Source: Streptomyces solicavernae (GTDB lineage Bacteria; Actinomycetota; Actinomycetes; Streptomycetales; Streptomycetaceae). Taken from it: DNA of 64,000 nt. Location: positions 124,001-188,000 of the forward strand of contig NZ_JASCIR010000003.1 of NCBI RefSeq assembly GCF_029968095.1. The letters run 5' to 3'. The notes below the pieces were generated by a model, which saw only the letters and a list, made by a program, of their open reading frames with translations, was not told where the DNA came from and made no database searches. The position numbers were made by a program, and so were the translations under genes. Positions 52,551-63,085 of this stretch are shown piece by piece. Every line of letters starts with the position of its first letter. Positions within the stretch are counted from its first letter, which is position 1.

Positions 52551-53855
52551 ATGACCGACAAGCACTTCTCACACCCCTCTCACATCTCACCCACCCCAGC
52601 CCCGCACCAGGGCCACCGGTCGCGCACGTGGCGCGGGTGGGTTCGTGGGGGCCTGGTGGGAGTTGTGGCGATCGGGGTGGCAGCCGTGCCCCCACTGCCC
52701 TCCGACCCCCCTCCCTCCCCGAGTTCAGCCCCGGGCCCCGCCCCGGGTCCCGCCCCGGGTCCCGCACCAGGCCCCGCACCAGGCCCCTCCATGCACTCCT
52801 CCATGCACTCCTCCTTGCACTCCTCCCTGCGTTCCTCCCTGCCGCCCCTCGCCGCGAGCGCCCCCGCCCCGGGAGCCGCAGCCCTCTCCCGGCTCACGAC
52901 CACCGCCCGCACCACGAGCCGTTACGCAGCGACAGGAACCTCCGACACCGCCACCAACCGCCCCATCAGCCGCAAGGATCACTTCCGCATAGGCAGCATC
53001 ACGAAGTCCTTCGTGGCCGTGATCGTCCTGCAGCTCGCCGCCGAACACAGGCTGACCCTGGACGACACCGTCGAACGCCACCTGCCCCGCCTCATACGCG
53101 GCCACGGCAACGACGGCCGCCACCTCACCCTGCGGCAGCTCCTCAGCCACACAAGCGGGTTGTACCCGTACACGGACGCGCCTGACTCCCCCGCCACGGA
53201 CCTCGACCGCAGCCACACCCCCACCGAACTCCTCCGCACCGCCCTCGCCCACCGCCCCCTCTTCCCGCCCGGCAGCGACTGGTCGTACTCCAACACCAAC
53301 TACATCGTCCTCGGCCTGGTCATCGAGCGGGTCACGGGCAACAGCTACGCCGAGGAGGCACGGCGCCGCATCCTCACCCCGCTGCGCCTGACCGGCACGT
53401 CCTTCCCCGGCACCGACCGCCACCTGCCCGCCCCGCACGGCCGCGGCTACTCCGGAACTCCCGCCTCCGCCAAGGACGTCACGGAGATCGACCCTTCGGG
53501 CGCGGGCGCCGCCGGCGAGGCCATCAGCACCCTCGACGACCTGAACCGCTTCTACTCCGCCCTCCTCTCCGGCAAGCTCCTGCCGCCCTCCGAACTCTCC
53601 GCCATGCGCAACACCCGCCCCTCCGACGGCGCCTACGGCCTGGGCCTGATGCCCACGAAGCTGTCCTGCACAACCGTCTGGGGCCACAACGGCCGCATCC
53701 CCGGGTCGTACGCGGAGAGCGTCGCCACCCGAGGCGGCCACCACGTCCTCACGTACCGCCTGAACACCGACTGGTCCCCCTCGCCGACCGCCGAGAAGCT
53801 CAGGCGATCCCTCCTGGAGACCGAGTTCTGCCCCCGGTCACCCCCGAAGAACTGA
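52551..53855 (+). CDS. Serine hydrolase, beta-lactamase/D-Ala-D-Ala carboxypeptidase family
   Basis: 434 residues. The penicillin-binding motifs are SITK (SxxK nucleophile and base), YSN (YxN) and HNG in place of KTG. Such class C-type serine hydrolases include D,D-peptidases and esterases. The N-terminus has one hydrophobic segment (GGLVGVVAIGVAAVPPLP) for export or anchoring and a Pro/Ala/Gly and His-Ser repeat (APGPAPGPAPG, MHSSMHSSLHSS). AAGGGA lies eight bases before the ATG. Its 3' end overlaps the convergent acetyltransferase gene by 56 bp. Confidence 0.93.
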   Translation: MTDKHFSHPSHISPTPAPHQGHRSRTWRGWVRGGLVGVVAIGVAAVPPLPSDPPPSPSSAPGPAPGPAPGPAPGPAPGPSMHSSMHSSLHSSLRSSLPPLAASAPAPGAAALSRLTTTARTTSRYAATGTSDTATNRPISRKDHFRIGSITKSFVAVIVLQLAAEHRLTLDDTVERHLPRLIRGHGNDGRHLTLRQLLSHTSGLYPYTDAPDSPATDLDRSHTPTELLRTALAHRPLFPPGSDWSYSNTNYIVLGLVIERVTGNSYAEEARRRILTPLRLTGTSFPGTDRHLPAPHGRGYSGTPASAKDVTEIDPSGAGAAGEAISTLDDLNRFYSALLSGKLLPPSELSAMRNTRPSDGAYGLGLMPTKLSCTTVWGHNGRIPGSYAESVATRGGHHVLTYRLNTDWSPSPTAEKLRRSLLETEFCPRSPPKN

Positions 53856-54444
53856 CGCCCCACACCGAACCAGCCCCACCAGCCCCACCCGCCCCGCCAT
53901 ACCCTCCGGCCGACCCGTCCCGCACCCCGAACCACTGCTCCGCCCCGAACTCCTCGAACCGTCCCGCCTCGGCGAACCCCAGCTTCGCCGCGAGGCGCAG
54001 AGCGCGCTCGTTGGCGATCTGGGTGCAGAGCACCACCGGCTCGCCGGGCAGCACACCGGCGAACCAGTCGAGCACCGCCGCGCACGCCTCAGCCGCGTAT
54101 CCGAACCCCCAGGCCTCCGGAAGGAACAGATAGCCGAGCTCGGCCTCCGCCGCGTCCGGCCGGACATGGCCTGGGCGTTCCGCGTCGCGCCGATCGAGCG
54201 TGACCACACCCACCATCGCTCCGCCGCGTTCGGCGACGAAGAGCCCGGGCCGCCGCCCCGGCACGTCAGGCACCGCCTGTTCGAGCTCGTCGCGCGGCCG
54301 CGGACCACCGAGGTAGGTGTGCACCGCGGGTGAGGCGAACAGCTCGATGAACGCCGAGCGGTCCCGGGCCTCGGACGCGCGGAGCACGAGCCGTTCGGTC
54401 CTGACCGAGGCGGGCGGCCAGGCGACCGCCCCAAGTTCCGCCAT
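53800..54444 (-). CDS. GNAT family N-acetyltransferase (RimJ/RimL-like)
   Basis: 214 residues. The RimJ-like N-terminus RTERLVLRASEARDRSAFIELF is followed by the acetyl-CoA loop region AELGYLFLPEAWGFGYAAEAC and the strand TQIANERALRLAAKLGFAEAG. The last 45 residues are a Gly/Ser tail (GGAGGAGGAG) beyond the domain and overlap the serine hydrolase gene on the other strand. The ATG at 54444 is selected; a second ATG three codons upstream is possible. It would acetylate N-terminal or side-chain amines of proteins or small molecules; the target is unknown. Confidence 0.85.
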   Translation of the reverse strand: MAELGAVAWPPASVRTERLVLRASEARDRSAFIELFASPAVHTYLGGPRPRDELEQAVPDVPGRRPGLFVAERGGAMVGVVTLDRRDAERPGHVRPDAAEAELGYLFLPEAWGFGYAAEACAAVLDWFAGVLPGEPVVLCTQIANERALRLAAKLGFAEAGRFEEFGAEQWFGVRDGSAGGYGGAGGAGGAGSVWGVSSSGVTGGRTRSPGGIA

Positions 54445-54476
54445 GTCGAACATCCCCCTCATCCAGCTTCAGCCCG

Positions 54477-56183
54477 TCACAACGGCACGATGTCCGGCGC
54501 CCCCAACCGCGCCGCATCAGCCGTCAGGTCGTCCGGCTGGCGTTGCGACTCCCGCTCTGCCTCGACCCGCTTCTCGTAGTGCTCGACCTCTCTGTCGATC
54601 TGGTCCGCGTCCCAGCCGAGCACCTTCGCCATGAGTTCCGCGCAGTCGCGTGCGCTGCGGGTGCCGCGGTCGAAGGTCTCGATGGAGATGCGGGTACGCC
54701 GGGTCAGTACGTCGTCGAGGTGCCGGGCGCCCTCGTGCGACGCGGCGTAGACGACCTCGGCGCGCAGGTAGTCGTCGGCGTACTGCAGGGGTTCGCCGAG
54801 GGACGGGTCGGCGGCGATGAGGTCGAGGATTTCCTCGGTGAGTGACCCGTACCGGTTCAACAGGTGCTCCACGCGGACCACATGGAGGCCGATGCGGGCG
54901 GCGATGCGGGCGCGGGCGTTCCACAGGGCCTTGTAGCCCTCGGCGCCGATGAGCGGGATGTCCTCGGTGACGCAGTCGGCGACCCGCTGGTCGAGCCCGT
55001 GCACCGCCTCGTCCACGGCGTCCTTGGCCATGACGCGGTACGTGGTGTATTTGCCGCCCGCGACGACGACGAGGCCCGGAGCCGGGTGGGCGACGGTGTG
55101 TTCGCGGGACAGCTTGCTGGTGGCGTCGGACTCCCCGGCAAGCAGCGGCCTGAGCCCGGCGTACACGCCCTGTACGTCGTCCCGCGTGAGGGGTAGTGCC
55201 AGCACCGAGTTGACGTGCTCAAGGAGGTAGTCGATGTCCGCGCTGGAGGCGGCCGGGTGGGCCTTGTCGAGGTCCCAGTCGGTGTCGGTGGTGCCGATGA
55301 TCCAGTGCCTGCCCCAGGGGATGACGAAGAGGACGGACTTCTCGGTGCGGAGGATCAGCCCGGTGGTCGAGTTGATGCGGTCCTTGGGGACGACCAGGTG
55401 GATGCCCTTGGAGGCGCGGACGTGGAACTGGCCGCGTTCGCCGACCATGGCCTGGGTGTCGTCGGTCCAGACCCCGGTGGCGTTGACGATCTGGCGGGCC
55501 CTGATCTCGTACGCGCCGCCTGCTTCCGCGTCCTCCACCCGCGCGCCGACGACCCGTTCGCCCTCGCGCAGGAAGCCGGTGACGCGGGCGCGGTTGGCGA
55601 CCTTGGCGCCGTACGCGGCGGCGGTGCGGACCATCATCGCGACGTAACGGGCGTCGTCCATCTGCGCGTCGTAGTACTGCATCGCCCCGACCAGCGCGTC
55701 CTTCTGCAGGCAGGGCGCGACGCGCAGGGCGCGACGGCGGCTGAGGTGACGGTGCATCGGCAGGCCCCGGCCGTGCCCGCGGGACATCGACATGGCGTCG
55801 TAGAGGGCGACGCCGGATCCGGCGTAGAGCCGTTCCCAGCCCTTGTGTTGCAGCGGGTAGAGGAACGGGACGGGCTTGACGAGGTGCGGGGCGAGGCGTT
55901 CGAGCAGGAGTCCGCGCTCCTTGAGTGCCTCACGCACCAGTGCGAAGTCGAGCATTTCGAGATAGCGCAGGCCGCCGTGGATGAGCTTGCTCGACCTGCT
56001 GGATGTGCCGGAGGCCCAGTCGCGGGCCTCGACGAGGCCGGTGGAGAGGCCCCGGGTGACGGAGTCGAGCGCGGTGCCGGCGCCGACCACGCCCGCGCCG
56101 ACGACCAGCACGTCCAGTTCCCGCTCAGCCATGGCCGCAAGCGCTTCCGCGCGCTCGGCCGGTCCCAGTGTCGCTGTCCTCAC
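54477..56183 (-). CDS. glpD: Aerobic glycerol-3-phosphate dehydrogenase
   Basis: 568 residues. FAD-dependent oxidation of sn-glycerol-3-phosphate to dihydroxyacetone phosphate at the membrane, passing electrons to quinone. The FAD-binding motif is VVGAGVVGAGTALD; other conserved parts are SRSSKLIHGGLRYLE, GKYTTYRVMA and the C-terminal YGSLTEEIL region. The GTG at 56183 is chosen from a GGGAGG five bases upstream; longer frames lack a ribosome binding site. It is divergent from the nucleotide-sugar dehydrogenase gene, and two DnaA-box-like sequences lie between them. Confidence 0.96.
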   Translation of the reverse strand: MRTATLGPAERAEALAAMAERELDVLVVGAGVVGAGTALDSVTRGLSTGLVEARDWASGTSSRSSKLIHGGLRYLEMLDFALVREALKERGLLLERLAPHLVKPVPFLYPLQHKGWERLYAGSGVALYDAMSMSRGHGRGLPMHRHLSRRRALRVAPCLQKDALVGAMQYYDAQMDDARYVAMMVRTAAAYGAKVANRARVTGFLREGERVVGARVEDAEAGGAYEIRARQIVNATGVWTDDTQAMVGERGQFHVRASKGIHLVVPKDRINSTTGLILRTEKSVLFVIPWGRHWIIGTTDTDWDLDKAHPAASSADIDYLLEHVNSVLALPLTRDDVQGVYAGLRPLLAGESDATSKLSREHTVAHPAPGLVVVAGGKYTTYRVMAKDAVDEAVHGLDQRVADCVTEDIPLIGAEGYKALWNARARIAARIGLHVVRVEHLLNRYGSLTEEILDLIAADPSLGEPLQYADDYLRAEVVYAASHEGARHLDDVLTRRTRISIETFDRGTRSARDCAELMAKVLGWDADQIDREVEHYEKRVEAERESQRQPDDLTADAARLGAPDIVPL

Positions 56184-56260
56184 TGCTGCCTCCCGTCGCC
56201 CCCGTGTGGTCGGGCTCACAACGTCGATTCTGTCCGCAGTCACGGACTTCAGCCACCGCC

Positions 56261-56354
56261 TGTGGACAACACTCCGAAGTCCGCGGCCAAGCAATGCCGC
56301 ATAACGGTCATATTTACTCCTAACCTGACATTGCGCTGGTCCACTCTGTCCACA
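56261..56354. promoter_or_regulatory. DnaA-box-like sequences in the glpD divergent region
   Basis: TGTGGACAA (56261-56269, reverse complement of TTGTCCACA) and CTGTCCACA (56346-56354, one mismatch) in opposite orientations between glpD and its divergent neighbour. An AT-rich patch around 56305-56320 is the likely glpD promoter. Confidence 0.5.
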
Positions 56355-56404
56355 GGGCTTGCGCACTCCTCCCGTTCCGGCTATTGGGAAGGACGGCCCA
56401 CGCC

Positions 56405-57664
56405 ATGCCCGCAGATCTCGCCGTCATCGGACTCGGACATCTCGGCCTGCCCCTCGCCCAGGCCGCCGTCGCGTCCGGGATCGAGACCCTCGCGTACGAC
56501 CCGCCGCTCAGCGCCGACCTCGCCGCGGGCCGGCTGCCCGCCGACGAGGGCACCCTGACCGCGGCCGACCTGCGCCGAATGCTCGCGGGCGGCTTCCGGC
56601 CGACCGCGAACCCGGTGGAGCTCGGCCGGGTGCGCACCGCCGTCATCTGCGCCCCGACCCCGCTCGGCCCCGACGGCGCGCTCGACCTCGGCCAGGTCGC
56701 CGAGGCGGCCCGCACCCTCGCCGCCCGGCTGCGCCCGCACACCACGGTGATCCTGGAGTCGCCCGCGTACCCGGGCACCACGGACGACGTCGTCCGCCCG
56801 GTCCTCGAAGAGGGCTCAGGCATGCGCGCGGGACGCGACTTCCACCTCGCGTACTCGCCCGGCCGCCTCGACCCCGGCAGCCGCACCCACGGCTACGCCA
56901 ACACCCCGAAGGTCATCGGCGGCCTCACCCCGACCTGCACCGAGTCGGCCGCCGCGTTCTACGGCCGCCTCACCGACAAGGTCGTACGCGCGCGTGGCCC
57001 CCGCGAGGCGGAGACGGTGCAGCTCCTGGAGACCAACTACCGGCACGTCAACATCGCCCTGGTCAACGAGATGGCCGTGCTCTGCCACGACTTGGGCGTC
57101 GACCTGTGGGACGTGATCCGCTGCGCCGAGACCAAGCCGTTCGGCTTCCAGGCCTTCCGCCCGGGCCCCGGCGTCGGCGGCCACGGCATCCCGCTCGACC
57201 CCAACTACCTGCCCCACCACAGCCGCACCCCCGGCCACCCGCTGCGCATGGTCGGCCTCGCGCAGGAGATCAACCACCGCATGCCGCAGTACGTGATCCA
57301 GCGCGCCGCCACCCTCCTCAACGAGCACGGCAAGTCGGCGCGCGCCGCGCGTGTGCTGCTTCTCGGCGTCACCTACAAGCCCGACCTCGCCGGCCAACAG
57401 GGCTCCCCCGCCCACGAGATCGCCACCCGCCTCATGGAACTCGGCGCCGCCATCAGCTACCACGACCCGTACGTCCCGCACTGGAACGTCCTCGGCCACC
57501 CCGTCCCCCGCGCCGACTCCCTCTACGAAGCGGCCGCCGACGCCGACCTGACGGTCCTGCTCCAGCCCCACCGCACGTACGACCTGCAAAGCCTTGCCGT
57601 GAAGGCCCAGTTGCTGCTGGACACCCGGGGCGCGACGCCGATCGGGGCGGCCCACCGGTTGTGA
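56405..57664 (+). CDS. Nucleotide-sugar dehydrogenase family protein lacking the catalytic Cys
   Basis: 419 residues, UDP-N-acetylmannosamine/UDP-glucose 6-dehydrogenase family: NAD-binding VIGLGHLGLPLAQ, ICAPTPLG, ANTPKVIGG, TNYRHVNIALVNE and a C-terminal GVTYKPDLAGQQGSPAHEI. Family enzymes have a catalytic Cys in a GVGGHCIP motif; here codon 261 (57185-57187) is GGC, so the motif reads GVGGHGIP. A single T-to-G change would explain this. The second oxidation step needs that Cys, so activity as a full dehydrogenase is doubtful. GGAAGGA precedes the ATG by about ten bases. Confidence 0.9.
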   Translation: MPADLAVIGLGHLGLPLAQAAVASGIETLAYDPPLSADLAAGRLPADEGTLTAADLRRMLAGGFRPTANPVELGRVRTAVICAPTPLGPDGALDLGQVAEAARTLAARLRPHTTVILESPAYPGTTDDVVRPVLEEGSGMRAGRDFHLAYSPGRLDPGSRTHGYANTPKVIGGLTPTCTESAAAFYGRLTDKVVRARGPREAETVQLLETNYRHVNIALVNEMAVLCHDLGVDLWDVIRCAETKPFGFQAFRPGPGVGGHGIPLDPNYLPHHSRTPGHPLRMVGLAQEINHRMPQYVIQRAATLLNEHGKSARAARVLLLGVTYKPDLAGQQGSPAHEIATRLMELGAAISYHDPYVPHWNVLGHPVPRADSLYEAAADADLTVLLQPHRTYDLQSLAVKAQLLLDTRGATPIGAAHRL

Positions 57665-57707
57665 CGAAAACTGGCGCTACAACGCGAAAAACGTCACTAC
57701 AAAGGGA

Positions 57708-57738
57708 GGGCCGGACCGCGTCGCGCGGTCCGGCCCTG
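57708..57738. terminator. Bidirectional terminator
   Basis: Perfect 14-bp arms (57708-57721 and 57725-57738) with a 3-nt loop between the convergent dehydrogenase and guaB3 genes. Confidence 0.9.
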
Positions 57739-57758
57739 CAGTGCTGTTTTTCAGCGGC

Positions 57759-58883
57759 TCAGCGGCTGTGCACCGAGTCCGCGACCGTCACCTCGACCCG
57801 CTGGAACTCCTTGAGCTCGCTGTAGCCGGTCGTGGCCATCGAACGGCGCAGGGCGCCGAAGAAGTTCATCGAACCGTCGGGCGAGTGCGAGGGACCGGTG
57901 AGGATCTCCTCGGTCGTGCCGACCGTGCCCAGGTCGACCTTCTTGCCGCGCGGCACGTCCTCGTGCACGGCCTCCATGCCCCAGTGGTGGCCCTTGCCGG
58001 GCGAGTCCGTGGCACGGGCCAGCGGGGAGCCCATCATCACCGAGTCCGCACCGCAGGCGATGGCCTTCGGCAGGTCGCCGGACCAGCCCACGCCGCCGTC
58101 GGCGATGACGTGGACGTACCGGCCGCCGGACTCGTCGAGGTAGTCACGGCGCGCGGCGGCGACATCGGCCACGGCGGTCGCCATCGGGACCTGGATGCCG
58201 AGGACGTTGCGCGTGGTGTGCGCGGCGCCGCCGCCGAAGCCGACGAGCACACCCGCGGCGCCGGTCCGCATCAGGTGCAGCGCGGCGGTGTACGTGGCGC
58301 AGCCGCCGACGATCACCGGGACGTCCAGCTCGTAGATGAACTGCTTGAGGTTCAGCGGCTCGGCGGCGCCCGACACGTGCTCGGCGGAGACCGTCGTACC
58401 GCGGATCACGAAGATGTCGACGCCCGCGTCCACGACGGCCTTGGAGAACTGGGCCGTGCGCTGCGGGGAGAGGGCCGCGGCGGTGACGACACCGGAGTCG
58501 CGGACCTCCTTGATGCGCCGGCCGATCAGCTCTTCCTTGATCGGCGCGGCGTAGATCTCCTGCAGGCGGCGGGTCGCGGCCTCCGGCGCCAGCTCGGCGA
58601 TCTCGTCGAGCAGCGGCTGCGGGTCCTCGTAACGGGTCCACAGACCCTCAAGGTTGAGCACGCCCAGGCCGCCCAGCTCGCCGATGCGGATCGCCGTCTG
58701 CGGGGAGACGACGGAGTCCATCGGCGCGGCGAGGAACGGCAGTTCAAAACGGTAGGCGTCGATCTGCCAGGCGATCGAGACCTCCTTCGGGTCCCGCGTA
58801 CGCCGGCTCGGCACGATGGCGATGTCGTCGAACGCGTACGCCCTGCGGCCGCGCTTGCCGCGCCCGATCTCGATCTCAGTCAC
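57759..58883 (-). CDS. guaB3: GuaB3 family IMP-dehydrogenase-related protein
   Basis: 374 residues; an IMPDH/GMP reductase fold without CBS domains. Visible are LAAPMDSVVSP, GGCATYTAALHL, the ADGGVGWSGDLPKAIACGAD phosphate-binding region and a GMEAVHEDVPRG segment. The loop that in IMPDH is GPGSICTTR reads GFGGGAAHTTR (residues 215-225), so the catalytic Cys is missing. The role of the actinobacterial GuaB3 group is not established. The GTG at 58883 is taken from the GAAAGG upstream. It lies downstream of guaB in the same orientation with a terminator between them. Confidence 0.93.
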   Translation of the reverse strand: MTEIEIGRGKRGRRAYAFDDIAIVPSRRTRDPKEVSIAWQIDAYRFELPFLAAPMDSVVSPQTAIRIGELGGLGVLNLEGLWTRYEDPQPLLDEIAELAPEAATRRLQEIYAAPIKEELIGRRIKEVRDSGVVTAAALSPQRTAQFSKAVVDAGVDIFVIRGTTVSAEHVSGAAEPLNLKQFIYELDVPVIVGGCATYTAALHLMRTGAAGVLVGFGGGAAHTTRNVLGIQVPMATAVADVAAARRDYLDESGGRYVHVIADGGVGWSGDLPKAIACGADSVMMGSPLARATDSPGKGHHWGMEAVHEDVPRGKKVDLGTVGTTEEILTGPSHSPDGSMNFFGALRRSMATTGYSELKEFQRVEVTVADSVHSR

Positions 58884-58941
58884 GTTGTGTGGCCTTTCCA
58901 CTCTCCGGTCTGCGTCTTCCAGTATCCCCGACACACACGCC

Positions 58942-58972
58942 GAGGCCCGCGGGCGTAGTACCCACGGGCCTC
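58942..58972 (-). terminator. Terminator downstream of guaB
   Basis: GAGGCCCGCGGG (58942-58953) pairs with CCCACGGGCCTC (58961-58972) with one mismatch, 30 nt past the guaB stop. Confidence 0.75.
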
Positions 58973-59001
58973 AAGCGTGCTCCCGATATGTTCCCAGACG
59001 G

Positions 59002-61384
<2,383 letters not shown>

Positions 61385-61510
61385 CTCCTGCGCCCTCCCC
61401 TCCCGCTCGATCGAATCGTCCCCGAGGAACTCCACACCTCAAGGATGCGGCATCGCGCGGGAAACGCGGCACGGCACGGTCCGAGCCGTCCGCGCCGCAG
61501 GTCAGGCCGC

Positions 61511-61538
61511 GTCCCGTCCGCGCGGCGGCGGACGGGAC
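61511..61538 (-). terminator. Terminator of bldM
   Basis: Perfect 11-bp arms (61511-61521 and 61528-61538) with a 6-nt loop, about 60 nt beyond the bldM stop. Confidence 0.75.
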
Positions 61539-61600
61539 ACACAGGCGACGACACGGAACCCGCGCGGCGGCGACGCACTGCCAGGCCCTGGCCCAACGGC

Positions 61601-62212
61601 CTAGCGGACCAGGCCCCAGCGGAAGCCGAGCGCCACGGCGTGCGCGCGGTCCGAGGCGCCGAGCTTCTTGAAGAGTCTGCGCGCGTGCGTCTTGACCGTG
61701 TCCTCGGAGAGGAACAGCTCACGGCCGATCTCGGCGTTGGAGCGGCCGTGGCTCATGCCTTCGAGGACCTGGATCTCACGCGCGGTGAGCGTCGGCGCCG
61801 CGCCCATCTCGGCGGACCGCAGCCGCCGCGGGGCGAGCCGCCAGGTCGGGTCGGCGAGGGCCTGCGTGACCGTGGCCCGCAGTTCGGCGCGCGAGGCGTC
61901 CTTGTGCAGATAGCCGCGGGCACCGGCGGCGACCGCGAGCGCGACGCCGTCCAGATCCTCGGCGACGGTCAGCATGATGATCCGGGCGCCGGGGTCGGCC
62001 GAGAGCAGCCGGCGCACCGTCTCGACGCCGCCCAGACCGGGCATGCGTACGTCCATCAGAATCAGGTCCGAGCGGTCGGCGCCCCAGCGGCGGAGGACTT
62101 CCTCGCCGTTGGCCGCCGTCGTCACGCGCTCTACGCCGGGCACGGTCGCCACCGCGCGTCGGAGCGCCTCTCGGGCAAGCGGGGAGTCGTCGCAGACGAG
62201 GACGGAAGTCAT
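61601..62212 (-). CDS. bldM: Developmental response regulator BldM
   Basis: 203 residues. The receiver domain has Asp8, Asp9, Asp54 in LILMDVRMPG and Lys in YLHKDASR. The LuxR/NarL helix-turn-helix has LTAREIQVLEGMSHGRSNAEIGREL and DTVKTHARRLFKKLG. BldM is required for aerial hyphae and, with WhiI, for spore maturation; work in Streptomyces shows that it does not depend on phosphorylation of the conserved Asp. Identification rests on sequence and on the whiD-bldM-shbA order. An exact sigma-BldN consensus promoter lies upstream. Confidence 0.96.
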   Translation of the reverse strand: MTSVLVCDDSPLAREALRRAVATVPGVERVTTAANGEEVLRRWGADRSDLILMDVRMPGLGGVETVRRLLSADPGARIIMLTVAEDLDGVALAVAAGARGYLHKDASRAELRATVTQALADPTWRLAPRRLRSAEMGAAPTLTAREIQVLEGMSHGRSNAEIGRELFLSEDTVKTHARRLFKKLGASDRAHAVALGFRWGLVR

Positions 62213-62344
62213 GACTGTCCCCCGCGGCTCTCACAGCTGCTGCGCGTCACCTTGAGCCTCCAGGCTGGTTACGAATCGTCACCTGTGCGATTGACGCCCT
62301 CGGACACCTGCCCGAGCGCTTCTGTTTTCAACCGCCTCGCACTC

Positions 62345-62372
62345 TCAACGACGGTCACTCGAAAGAGTTACG
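62345..62372 (-). promoter_or_regulatory. Sigma-BldN-type promoter of bldM
   Basis: On the minus strand CGTAAC (62367-62372), a 16-bp spacer and CGTTGA (62345-62350). This is the consensus CGTAAC-N16-CGTTGA reported for the sporulation sigma factor BldN, whose known target is bldM. The rest of the 386-bp bldM-whiD gap holds no other element I can name with confidence apart from the whiD palindrome. Confidence 0.85.
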
Positions 62373-62526
62373 GGTCGGCGACCCATCTTCAACACTCTAC
62401 GTGAGCGGTCGGACACGGCACCGCTACCGCAGGTCACCGAAGTTTTGCCTGAAGCTATGCCCCATTTAGCGGCTTTTCTTCCCTTTTCTTGGTGTCTGTG
62501 ACTAGATTCGCCATGAGTCATATTTT

Positions 62527-62547
62527 CATCTACTCAGACAGTAGATG
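62527..62547. promoter_or_regulatory. Palindrome upstream of whiD
   Basis: CATCTACT and AGTAGATG (8-bp arms, 5-nt centre) about 50 nt before the whiD start. It could be an operator or a 5' leader hairpin; the binding protein is unknown. Confidence 0.5.
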
Positions 62548-62598
62548 TACGGTCATGGGTCCAGAATCCGCTCGACAGAGGTTGCAAGGGGACAAGCA

Positions 62599-62928
62599 AT
62601 GGCAGATTTCTCCCGCCTTCCCGGACCGAACGCCGATCTGTGGGACTGGCAGCTCCTGGCGGCCTGCCGCGGGGTGGACAGCTCCTTGTTCTTCCACCCG
62701 GAGGGCGAACGGGGCGCCGCGCGAAGCGCACGTGAGAACTCGGCCAAGGAGGTCTGCATGAGGTGCCCGGTGCGCGCCCAGTGCGCCGCGCACGCGCTGG
62801 CGGTACGAGAGCCTTACGGCGTCTGGGGCGGGCTCACCGAGGACGAGCGCGAGGAACTCATGGGGCGGGCGCGCAACCGCCTGGTCACGGCGTCGGCGGC
62901 GTCCGGCGCGGGCAGCCCGGTGCACTGA
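62599..62928 (+). CDS. whiD: Sporulation regulator WhiD (WhiB-like iron-sulfur protein)
   Basis: 109 residues. The four iron-sulfur ligands are Cys23, Cys53, Cys56 and Cys62 in the WhiB pattern (AACRGV, EVCMRCPVRAQC), followed by the GVWGG turn and a basic C-terminal patch RARNRL. WhiD is a [4Fe-4S] protein needed for late spore maturation in Streptomyces. The ATG at 62599 has AAGGGG eight bases upstream and begins MADFSRLPG; an in-frame ATG 18 codons upstream is not used. It is divergent from bldM. Confidence 0.97.
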   Translation: MADFSRLPGPNADLWDWQLLAACRGVDSSLFFHPEGERGAARSARENSAKEVCMRCPVRAQCAAHALAVREPYGVWGGLTEDEREELMGRARNRLVTASAASGAGSPVH

Positions 62929-62971
62929 CCCGAGCTCAGCAGGGCACGGAAAGAACGTTTCTTCTCAGATA

Positions 62972-63071
62972 CGGCAGCCGGTCCACTCGGATGCGGCAGC
63001 CGGTCCACTCAGACACGGCAGCCGGTCCACTCGGATGCGGCAGCCGGTCCACGCAAACACGGCAGCCGGTC
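62972..63071. repeat. 22-bp tandem repeat after whiD
   Basis: Four and a half units of 22 bp with the core CGGCAGCCGGTCCACTCGGA, starting at 62972, 62994, 63016, 63038 and 63060. Alternate units differ (GGATG versus AGACA), giving a 44-bp higher-order period. It lies between the convergent whiD and LysR stop codons. Confidence 0.92.
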
Positions 63072-63085
63072 TGCGCTGCTGCCGC

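Noticed and set aside
62972..63071. CRISPR-like or operator-like 22-bp repeats
   Set aside because: Head-to-tail identical units without spacers, placed between convergent stop codons.
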